Assembly (NCBI GenBank): GCA_947169455.1
Contig: CAMVPV010000032.1
Coordinates: 1 to 8,795, forward strand
Source: an uncultured Clostridia bacterium
Lineage (GTDB): Bacteria; Bacillota_A; Clostridia; Oscillospirales; Ruminococcaceae
Length of the DNA stretch: 8,795 bases
Direction of reading: 5' to 3'
A model generated the notes under the pieces. The model had not been told where the DNA came from, ran no database searches, and saw nothing but the letters and a program-made list of their open reading frames with translations. Made by a program: the position numbers and the translations under genes. Positions 1 through 6,172 of the stretch are shown piece after piece (positions within the stretch are counted from its first letter, which is position 1; the number at the start of each line of letters is the position of its first letter).

Positions 1-45
1 CCACCGAGATCTACACTCTTTCCCTACACGACGCTCTTCCGATCT
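1..45. other. Illumina sequencing adapter left on the contig end (artefact)
   Basis: These 45 bases match the 3' portion of the Illumina P5/TruSeq universal adapter, from its CCACCGAGATCT segment to the terminal CTCTTCCGATCT. Genomic sequence therefore starts at about position 46. The match is recognised from memory of the adapter and has no visible mismatch. It matters because the minus-strand kinase frame runs into it: the last five residues before the stop (RKSVV) and the stop codon TAG at 24-26 are encoded by adapter, and the preceding Asp codon (42-44) is also adapter sequence. Confidence 0.98.
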
Positions 46-2765
46 ATCTCCTCATCGCCGCAGTAGCCGAGACCCGAATCCACATCGATCTCATCGATAT
101 CATACAGGAACTCCGGCAGTACTCCGGATCTGTTCTTCGGTGCTGCAGAAGCTTTTTCCGTGTCTGCTGCCTGTACGGCTTCGTCATCAGCCGGCTGCTT
201 CAGTTTTTCGGGAGGGAGCAGTTCCATTATCATTTCTTCGAGCCTCCCCGCATCGATAGGCTTTGTGAGGTAATCGCTGAATCCGTCCGCTATGTAGCTT
301 TCACGCGCGCCGGAAATGGCGTTCGCGGTGAGACATATCACGGGAGTGCCTGCGTTCAGGAAATTCTCGGTGTCCTGCATCTCGCGCAGGGTCTCAACGC
401 CGTCCTTGCGCGGCATCATGTGGTCGAGGAATATGATATCGTATTTCTTCTTATTTGCCATTTCTATGCATTCGTCGCCGCTCTCCGCGGTGTCGATCTG
501 CACGCCGGTCTTTTTGAGCAGGCTTTTGAATACGAGCAGGTTTATGGGGGTGTCATCGACCGAGAGTATCTGTGCATCGGGGGCGTAGAACTTCGCCTTA
601 TAGACCTTGTGCACATCGCCGGGGTTCTTGAGCGACGCTGCAAATTCACCGATGGGATCGTGCTTTACCACGCGCTGTTTCAGTTCAAAGCTGAAAACCG
701 AGCCCTCTCCATAGACGCTCTTCACCCTCAGGGTGCTTCCCATCAGCGAGAGCAGGCGCTGTGTAATGCTTATCCCGAGACCGGTACCCTCTATGCTGCG
801 GTTGCGTTCTTCCTCAACGCGCTCAAACTCAGAGAACAGCTTGTTGATGTCCTCGGGCTTTATGCCTATGCCTGTATCGCGCACCGAAACGCAGAGGATG
901 ATGTATTCCGGCTGATCTTCGATTTCCTTGTAATCGACCGAGAACACTACCTTGCCCTTTTCGGTATATTTAACGGCGTTGGTGAGCAGGTTTGTGATTA
1001 TCTGCTTCAGGCGTATCTCATCGCCGTGGAGTATTGAGGGCATATTGCTGCTGCACTTTGCTTCAAGCAGCAGCCCCTTGCTGTCGGCGCGCGTCTGTAC
1101 CATGTTCACGAGGTCGTTCAATACCGATGCGAGCTCGTAATCTACGGGTATTATGTCCATCTTGCCAGCCTCTATCTTTGAGAAATCGAGTATGTCATTA
1201 ATAATGCCGAGCAGTGTATTTCCGGAGGTCTTTATGCTTTCGGAATATGCAAGTATCGTATCGTCGCTGCATTCACGCAGGACCATCTCGTTCATGCCGA
1301 GAATGGCGTTTATGGGTGTGCGTATCTCGTGGGACATATTCGAGAGGAACGTGGATTTTGCTTCATTTGCTGCGACTGCCCTGTCGGACATATCGCGCAG
1401 TGCATCGCGCGAGCGCTTTTCCTTGTCGATATTTTCGAGCATCCACAGCACATGGGTTATCTTGCCGTTCTCATCGCGCTCCGAGACTATGTAGCGCGCT
1501 CTTACCCAGATATTTCCGTAGCTGAGATATTCAAGGGTGGTGGTGTTTTCTTTTCCGAGCCGCGTGTCCAGCTTGGACATATCCGCGAAATTGATGGCGG
1601 CGGGCTTGGTAGGGCTTTCGGGCAGCCCGCGCATGATATTGAAGAAAATCTCCTGCATATTGTGGTCGCAGGCGGCGACAGCCTTGGCTATCGCGGGATT
1701 GCGGTTCTTTATCTCGATCACCGAATCATTCACGATATCGAGGTCGCAGAGGGATATGTATATATCCGCTGCGGAGGAAAGCTGAACGGTCAGCTTTTCG
1801 GCGATGGCATTCTTCCTGTTGTTCATTATGAAGAGGTAAAGGAGTATGCATACCGTGATGACCATTATTATGGCTGTTATCGCGAACAGCAGCTTCAGCG
1901 GGCGGAAAGCTTCGGTAGCATCGATTATCGAGACGCTGTGCCAGTGGTCGCCTATGCCTATCGCATACACGATATATTCTGTGCCGTTCAGATTTATCTG
2001 GAAATGGCAGTCCTTCTGGGAAAGTATCCTGCCGATAGTGGTGGCTTCAACGCTGCCTTCTTCTTCAAGATAGCTGTGACCCAGCATGGAGCGGTCGGAG
2101 TGTGCGGCAACAACGCCCCTGTTGTCTATGACCATTTCGGTGATGCCGTTCTTTTCATCTGAGGAGTGTTCGGTGATGAACTGCATCATATCGAGGTTGA
2201 TATCGAGAGCGACCACACTTTCGCCGTCGTTGAGCATCTTGGATATCGTCATCACGACAGCGCCGGTCTGTGCATCAAGGTACGGCTCCACAAGTGTTAT
2301 CTCGCCCTTCTTTTCCCGTGCGAGTACATACCATAAGCGTTCGGTGGGCACATAGTCGTCATCGGGCTCCCACAGTGCGCCGTCATAGTATTCACCCTGC
2401 ACATATCCGTACAGACCGGTGTAGTTGGCGTCGATGGCGCCCTGCACACATTCGGTCTCCTTCACCATGAAGTCGAGTATCTCATCGTGACCTGCGCCCT
2501 TTGAGAGTATGGATTCCACGGAATAGCCTGTCAGCTTTACGCAGTCCATTGCAGTAATGAGGTAGCGGTCGAACTCCTCTGCCGACTGAACGGCGCTGAG
2601 CTCGCCCCTGGTGATGATGCTGTCCTTCTGGGCAGAATACAGTCTTACTGAGTATATGAGTATCATCACGACGAAAAACAGCGTGACCATTATGGCAGCA
2701 ACAACATTTTTGACTTTCGCTTTGCTGAGTACTATTTCAGCGTTGGCAACATCAAGTTTTTTCAT
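46..2765 (-). CDS. Hybrid sensor histidine kinase with dCache sensor and receiver domain, 3' end missing
   Basis: This is a membrane-bound hybrid histidine kinase that autophosphorylates on His and passes the phosphate to its own receiver. Residues about 19-43 and 291-314 are membrane helices. Between them is an extracellular dCache-type sensor with the motif Y138-x4-R143-x-W145-Y146, then Y162, D164 and D188. Residues about 330-448 look like a divergent PAS domain. HisKA has SHEIRTP with phospho-acceptor H479. The ATPase has N592/N596, DTGIGI from D630, and GTGLGI at 660-665. The receiver has D737/D738, acceptor D781, T813 and K835. After a low-complexity linker, IDVDSGLGYCGDEE (about 893-906) looks like the start of an HPt domain. 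The ATG start at 2763-2765 is preceded by GGTGA (2772-2776) with a 6-base gap. The frame stays open into adapter, whose TAG (24-26) is not a real stop, so the true C-terminus is unknown. The gene diverges from the XRE-ImmA operon. Confidence 0.95.
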
Positions 2766-2847
2766 ATCATTTCACCGATATCCCGGAATTTTGTTGAGAC
2801 GGGTGCGGATGACGGCTGAGCCGCTCTGCTTACAATTTTTCTATTGT

Positions 2848-2876
2848 ATTATACTATAAAATTGCCGTGATGTCAA
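2848..2876 (-). promoter_or_regulatory. Perfect-consensus sigma-A promoter for the hybrid kinase
   Basis: On the minus strand, TTGACA (2871-2876) is followed by a 17-base spacer and TATAAT (2848-2853). Both boxes and the spacing match the housekeeping consensus exactly. Transcription should start near 2841, giving a leader of about 75 bases before the kinase ATG. No operator is obvious over the core elements, which suggests strong basal expression unless an unseen factor acts. Confidence 0.88.
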
Positions 2877-2984
2877 TAATTATATATGATATGTAATAAA
2901 ATTCACCCAAATTGTTAAAAAGAGGCAGCATCGGATGATTTGGTGTGTTTTATAACATACATAAAAAATTAATCAATTCTTCAC

Positions 2985-3013
2985 TTGACGTAATTAATTA
3001 TTTGTGTTATCAT
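2985..3013 (+). promoter_or_regulatory. Sigma-A promoter of the XRE-ImmA operon
   Basis: TTGACG (2985-2990, 5/6 match) is separated by 17 bases from TATCAT (3008-3013, 5/6 match). The start site would fall near 3019-3021, leaving a leader of about 75 bases. The spacer begins with the perfect palindrome TAATTAATTA at 2991-3000, and a longer dyad lies immediately after the -10 box, a common arrangement for an autoregulated repressor gene. Confidence 0.8.
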
Positions 3014-3031
3014 ATTACTATATAAAGTAAT
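3014..3031 (+). promoter_or_regulatory. Operator-like inverted repeat over the XRE transcription start
   Basis: ATTACTATATAAAGTAAT is an 18-base dyad in which eight of nine pairs match; only 3020/3025 fails. It starts directly after the -10 box and covers the predicted start site. XRE/CI-type repressors commonly bind such dyads in their own promoters, so this is the best candidate for an autorepression site. A GTAAT half-site also overlaps the -35 end at 2990-2994. The assignment to the adjacent regulator is inference from position. Confidence 0.55.
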
Positions 3032-3081
3032 CCGCTATGTACGGAGCAGACAAACATCACAATTATTTACATAAACACTCC

Positions 3082-3088
3082 GGAGGTG
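3082..3088 (+). promoter_or_regulatory. Strong ribosome binding site of the XRE gene
   Basis: GGAGGTG lies 7 bases before the ATG at 3096, so it fixes this start. It is part of the perfect palindrome CTCCGGAG (3078-3085). Confidence 0.85.
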
Positions 3089-3095
3089 TTTCACT

Positions 3096-3578
3096 ATGTA
3101 CGAAAGATTAAAGAAGATCCGCAAGACCATCAGACTCACACAGTCGCAGTTCGCTGCTTCGCTCGGGCTCGGTCAATCGACCTATGCCATGATGGAAGTC
3201 GGCAAGCGCGATATACTTGACAGACATATCAAAACGATATGTGCGCTTTACAATGTAAATGAAGAATGGTTCCGCACCGGCGAGGGCGATATGTTCAGGA
3301 CGCCGTTCGATTCCTTCCTCAAGGAGCTTTCCGCAAAGTATAATATCGACAGGACGATAAAGGCGCTCATCACCGCTTACCTTGAACTTGACAGCCATGA
3401 AAGGGAGACTGTTACCCGGTTCATTTCGAGAGTTTCTGACCTCACCTCGGGCGCTGCGGTCCTCCCTTCCATTTCTCCCGAACCCGACGCTGCCGATGAT
3501 CCCCGCGAACGCGCTGATAATGATTCGGCAGGCGTCCTCGCAGGCGCTGACAAGGTATCTTCTGACAACAATCTGTGA
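3096..3578 (+). CDS. XRE-family helix-turn-helix transcriptional regulator
   Basis: This 160-residue protein is a DNA-binding regulator of the XRE/Cro-CI type. Residues about 4-57 form the helix-turn-helix: TQSQFAASLG (15-24) is the first helix of the motif and QSTYAMMEVGKR (27-38) covers the recognition helix. The following NVNEEWFRTGEGDMF (53-67) is the conserved end of this domain in many Firmicute regulators. Residues about 70-117 are helical and may dimerise. From about 118 to the end the protein is rich in Ala, Asp, Ser and Pro and looks disordered. The gene is first in an operon with an ImmA/IrrE peptidase 15 bases downstream, which in ICEBs1 and related elements cleaves the partner repressor (ImmR). 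An autoregulatory role is likely from the dyad in its promoter. Target genes beyond its own operon are not evident. Confidence 0.93.
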   Translation: MYERLKKIRKTIRLTQSQFAASLGLGQSTYAMMEVGKRDILDRHIKTICALYNVNEEWFRTGEGDMFRTPFDSFLKELSAKYNIDRTIKALITAYLELDSHERETVTRFISRVSDLTSGAAVLPSISPEPDAADDPRERADNDSAGVLAGADKVSSDNNL

Positions 3579-3593
3579 ATCGCAGGTCATTAA

Positions 3594-4172
3594 ATGAATA
3601 ACTGTTACGGAATTTATAAAAACGTAAGAACAGCCGCATGGGAATGTCTCATGGCATTCTCAGACGGCACGCTCCCGGTGAGCGTGACCGATGTCGCGGC
3701 TGCGGCAGGCATCAGGATAATTAAGAACAGCAGTGTCAATCTTCTTGAAATAGGTGAGGACAGCGCAAGCATCTACAGTGATGAGCAGTGGTTCGTCGTA
3801 TATAACGATGAACTCGCTCACAGCAGATGCAGATTCATCATTGCTCATGAAATGGGGCATATATTCCTTGGACATGGGCTCTCCGTCAGTCTCGGCAGCG
3901 GAGATATACGCACAAATGACAGCTGCCTTGAACGTGAAGCGGATATGTTCGCGGCACGGCTTTTGCAGCCTGCCTGCGTTCTGTATGCGCTCGACCTCCA
4001 TTCCGCCGATGAGATAGCGGAGCTGTGCGATGTCTCCTATGAGACAGCACATCAGCGCGCCGTGCGCATGAAGGAACTCTATCGGCGCAGCAAATTCCTC
4101 TGTTCCGATTATGAGCGGAGCGTATATGAGAAATTCAAACCATACATAGACAGCAAATTGTCCGGTGAATGA
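3594..4172 (+). CDS. ImmA/IrrE-family zinc metallopeptidase
   Basis: This 192-residue protein carries the zinc peptidase motif HEMGH at 85-89 (E86 would be catalytic) within FIIAHEMGHIFLGH. A downstream EREADMFAARLLQP segment (113-126) supplies the third acidic ligand and matches the ImmA/IrrE (COG2856) pattern. Family members cleave or otherwise inactivate a partner XRE repressor; ImmA with ImmR in ICEBs1 is the model. The gene lies 15 bases after the XRE gene and starts at ATG 3594 behind a weak AGG (3584-3586), so it probably relies partly on coupling to XRE translation. The protein has no signal peptide or membrane segment and should be cytosolic. Its stop codon is inside the stem of the operon terminator. 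No phage or ICE structural gene is in the window, so mobile-element origin is possible but not shown. Confidence 0.93.
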   Translation: MNNCYGIYKNVRTAAWECLMAFSDGTLPVSVTDVAAAAGIRIIKNSSVNLLEIGEDSASIYSDEQWFVVYNDELAHSRCRFIIAHEMGHIFLGHGLSVSLGSGDIRTNDSCLEREADMFAARLLQPACVLYALDLHSADEIAELCDVSYETAHQRAVRMKELYRRSKFLCSDYERSVYEKFKPYIDSKLSGE

Positions 4173-4203
4173 CGGTATGATCCGTTGTTCACCGCTTTTT
4201 TTT
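4163..4203 (+). terminator. Intrinsic terminator of the XRE-ImmA operon
   Basis: Arms 4163-4175 and 4182-4194 can form a 13-pair RNA stem (11 Watson-Crick pairs plus two consecutive G-U wobbles at 4170/4187 and 4171/4186) around the hexaloop TATGAT. It is followed by C and then eight T residues at 4196-4203. The stem begins inside the peptidase gene and includes its TGA stop (4170-4172). No T tract exists on the other strand, so it acts only rightward. Confidence 0.93.
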
Positions 4204-4211
4204 CGTGAGTG

Positions 4212-4268
4212 CGCATTTTTGCAGATATTCCGGGCATACTGAATAAAAAGCCGGAAAGGAAAAATGCG
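4212..4268 (+). repeat. Nested inverted repeats enclosing the GerAB-like ribosome binding site
   Basis: CGCATTTTT (4212-4220) is a perfect inverse of AAAAATGCG (4260-4268). Inside it, TTCCGG (4228-4233) is a perfect inverse of CCGGAA (4251-4256). The Shine-Dalgarno AAAGGA (4255-4260) lies between and partly inside the right arms, and the outer right arm ends on the base before the ATG at 4269. RNA containing both halves could fold and hide the start region. Folding energy was not computed. Confidence 0.6.
4213..4241 (+). promoter_or_regulatory. Possible sigma-G (forespore) promoter for the GerAB-like operon
   Basis: GCATT (4213-4217) and CATACTG (4235-4241) are 17 bases apart. They match the Bacillus sigma-G consensus (about G-N-ATR, 17-18 bases, CATNHTA) at four of five and six of seven positions. 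gerA operons are classical sigma-G targets, and the site lies between the upstream terminator and the GerAB-like ribosome binding site. The start would be near 4248, about 20 bases before the ATG. No sigma-A-like pair is apparent in this short gap. Short AT-containing motifs can arise by chance, so this remains a candidate. Confidence 0.42.
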
Positions 4269-5327
4269 ATGCTGCAAGACAAGACACGGTCGATAAGCTG
4301 CGGTCAGACCGCATCCGTGATAATTCTGTACAGGGTCTTCACGCTGATGACCTATGTTCCGCTGATCGAACAGGGGTACTCACTCGGAACACAGCTTGCC
4401 GCTGCCGTGATAGCTGCGGCAATTCAGGCAGCGCTGCTGATACCATCCTTCCTGCTCTTCAGAAACGGCGGGAGGATCACGGAACGCACCGCGGTTGCGG
4501 TCTTCTGGATATATTTCTGCGTGGCATCTGCGGGCTCGGCGGTGAGGTTCTGCCGGTTCATCGGATGCCGCCTCGGAGATGAGCTGCCATCCGAGCTGAC
4601 CGCGCTCATGCTCGCGGCAGTGTGCATATACTGCGCCTGCCGCGGAATAGAGGGCATTGCACGCGGCTCTGCGGTGATGCTCGTTTTCTTCGTGATACTC
4701 GCGCTGTCCGTGATATCCGGTTCGTGGCGGGAGATATCCTTCACCGGTGTTCGCGCCGATATAAATTACGAGAATGTATCCGCTGCCGTTTCAGAAGAGA
4801 TCGCCCGCAGCTCCGAGCTTACTATGCTGTGTTTCCTCGGGATGTTCACCGTAAATAATTACAGGCGCGCGGCTCTTTCGGCTGTGTCATGGAAGCTTGC
4901 CGCGACTGTCGCTGTGACTTCATCGGTGATGCTCGCGCTCGGAGATTATGCCTATATCAGCCGTTACCCGTTCCTTGACCTCGGTTCGGCGGCAGGCGTG
5001 AGATTTCTCCAGCGCATCGACGCCGTGTATATAATGGTATGGACGGCTGCCGCAGTGATGTCACTGTCCGCGCAGTTTTTCCTTGCCGGGAACTGCATCT
5101 CACAGCTGACCGGCTGCCGAAGCTCAGAGGGTATCATTTTTTCGGCGCTGCCGGTATCGGCATCGGCGCTGATAATACTGATGTCGGGCGCCGATACGGA
5201 AAAGTTCTTCCGCTTTGCGTCATCGCTTCCGGTGCAGACAGTGACGGTATCGCTGATACCTCTTGCGGAATACCTGCGGCGCCGCAGAGAAACGAACAGA
5301 AAGGAGAGAACAGCTTGCGCACGGTAA
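4269..5327 (+). CDS. GerAB-like spore germination permease (APC superfamily)
   Basis: This 352-residue integral membrane protein resembles the B subunit of GerA-type nutrient germinant receptors (Spore_permease family, amino acid/polyamine transporter fold). About ten hydrophobic segments can be traced, for example near residues 12-32, 42-64, 73-93, 110-126, 135-151, 186-194, 203-225, 251-279, 290-306 and 317-334. The segment FLQRIDAVYIMVWTAAAVMSLS (246-267) matches the conserved E/QR-D-x-W region of GerAB proteins. In the family this subunit sits in the spore inner membrane and binds the germinant. I chose ATG 4269 because AAAGGA (4255-4260) lies 8 bases before it; a GTG at 4209 in the same frame would add 20 residues but has no such site. 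The protein ends in a basic tail. The GerAC-like gene overlaps it by 13 bases. Unusually, no GerAA gene precedes it. Confidence 0.85.
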   Translation: MLQDKTRSISCGQTASVIILYRVFTLMTYVPLIEQGYSLGTQLAAAVIAAAIQAALLIPSFLLFRNGGRITERTAVAVFWIYFCVASAGSAVRFCRFIGCRLGDELPSELTALMLAAVCIYCACRGIEGIARGSAVMLVFFVILALSVISGSWREISFTGVRADINYENVSAAVSEEIARSSELTMLCFLGMFTVNNYRRAALSAVSWKLAATVAVTSSVMLALGDYAYISRYPFLDLGSAAGVRFLQRIDAVYIMVWTAAAVMSLSAQFFLAGNCISQLTGCRSSEGIIFSALPVSASALIILMSGADTEKFFRFASSLPVQTVTVSLIPLAEYLRRRRETNRKERTACAR

Positions 5328-6172
5328 AATTGATATGCCTGCCCCTGCTGCTTATATTGACATCATGCGGATATTACGGTGCGGATAATGAGCCGCTGTA
5401 TGCATCTTCAATGGGCTTTTCGCTTGAGGACGGAATATACACGGCGGCGGTCTATGGAGATCATGTGACGCCGGAAAAGAGCACTTCTTCCGTTTTCACC
5501 TCCGGGTGCGGAGCAGATCCCGTTTCCGCGATAGAGGCAGCGGGGAAGAGCATCGGGCGGGATGTGTTCTTCGGTCACTGCACCGCTATAGTGCTCGACC
5601 GGAATGCTGCATCGGACAAGCGGTTCTACATCACCTTCGCGGAAAGCGTTATCTCACCTGCCTGCATGGTGTATTATTCCGATCATCCTGCCGAAGCAGC
5701 GGAGAATATCGCAGCGGACGGCTTTTCCGAAAAGCTGTTCCGTGCCGCTGCCGACTGTATCGACAATGTGCCGGTCACGCTCCCGTGCGCCGATGACAGC
5801 AGCAGAGCGGCGGTGATCTGCGGGAACAGCGTCAGTGTGCTCAGCCATGACGATTCCTACGGGCTTATGCTGCTCTGCGGAAAGGAATATCCCCTCTCGC
5901 TGACGGAGCGCCTGCCCGGCGGGACATACCGTGAGATAAAAACAACACCGTCGGTCTCGCGCAGTGCGGGCTCCGACGGCGGAACTGCTGTATTGTATCT
6001 GAGCATACGATTGAAAAACGGCGGTGCCGCAGCAGAGGACTATGTTGAAAAAGTCTGCCGCTCGGCATTTGAAAGGACGGTATCTGCCGGAAAGGATGCC
6101 CCGAAGGTTTGCCGGCTCGCAGGAAAAGACGAATTGCCGGACAATGCGGAGCTGGTGATAGAGATCTATTGA
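5315..6172 (+). CDS. GerAC-like germination lipoprotein, short form
   Basis: This 285-residue protein looks like the C subunit of a GerA-type germinant receptor, a lipoprotein on the outer face of the spore inner membrane. The TTG start at 5315 is chosen because AAGGAGAG (5301-5308) lies 6 bases before it and it yields a proper lipoprotein signal: R2/K5, a hydrophobic core, then lipobox LTSC with lipidated C18. The segment SAIEAAGKSIGRDVFFGHCTAIVLD (71-95) followed by the 105-130 region matches the N-terminal GerAC domain, which has a conserved R-x-x-FFGH core. The C-terminal domain appears from about 185 and ends abruptly. GerAC proteins are usually about 370-400 residues, so this one is some 90-100 short. 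Nine Cys lie beyond the lipidated one. The gene overlaps the permease by 13 bases, suggesting coupled translation, and its tail overlaps the convergent thioesterase by 7 bases. Confidence 0.82.
   Translation: MRTVKLICLPLLLILTSCGYYGADNEPLYASSMGFSLEDGIYTAAVYGDHVTPEKSTSSVFTSGCGADPVSAIEAAGKSIGRDVFFGHCTAIVLDRNAASDKRFYITFAESVISPACMVYYSDHPAEAAENIAADGFSEKLFRAAADCIDNVPVTLPCADDSSRAAVICGNSVSVLSHDDSYGLMLLCGKEYPLSLTERLPGGTYREIKTTPSVSRSAGSDGGTAVLYLSIRLKNGGAAAEDYVEKVCRSAFERTVSAGKDAPKVCRLAGKDELPDNAELVIEIY

Larger units (their letters stand above)
2766..3095. other. AT-rich divergent intergenic region
   Basis: This 330-base gap separates the leftward kinase from the rightward XRE operon. It is clearly more AT-rich than the genes, especially from about 2825 to 3080. 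It holds a promoter for each side, an operator-like dyad and the two leaders. The kinase leader contains the small imperfect palindrome CGGCTGAGCCG at 2813-2823, of unknown meaning. Between the two promoters (about 2877-2984) I see no gene, tRNA or convincing structured RNA, only a weak CCAAAT/ATTTGG inverted repeat at 2907-2943. Confidence 0.8.

Noticed and set aside
420..1037. Long open frame on the plus strand opposite the kinase (205 codons)
   Set aside because: It is antisense to the conserved receiver and ATPase coding sequence, has no ribosome binding site and its translation resembles no protein family.
1329..2162. 277-codon open frame on the plus strand opposite the kinase
   Set aside because: It lies across from the conserved HisKA, PAS-like and membrane segments. 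The codon structure of the kinase strand explains the lack of stops, and the translation is not protein-like.
2907..2943. CCAAAT/ATTTGG inverted repeat between the divergent promoters
   Set aside because: Only six pairs with a 25-base loop in AT-rich DNA, likely chance.
3037..3111. Short His-rich leader frame (24 codons) overlapping the XRE start, beginning at a repeated CTATGTACG
   Set aside because: It has no Shine-Dalgarno before its ATG and would begin only about 17 bases after the predicted transcription start; no attenuator structure accompanies it.
3108..3590. 160-codon minus-strand frame opposite the XRE gene
   Set aside because: The plus-strand frame has a strong ribosome binding site, promoter and clear HTH; the reverse frame has none of these.
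4209..4268. Upstream GTG start extending the GerAB-like protein by 20 residues
   Set aside because: No suitable ribosome binding site precedes it, it sits against the terminator T tract, and the ATG at 4269 has a well-placed AAAGGA.
3660..4277. 205-codon minus-strand frame opposite the metallopeptidase
   Set aside because: It is a shadow of the HEMGH-containing gene, crosses the terminator and has no recognisable domain.
5039..5314. Upstream ATG extension of the GerAC-like frame by 92 codons
   Set aside because: The extension lies within the permease gene in another frame and would bury the lipoprotein signal sequence in mid-protein.
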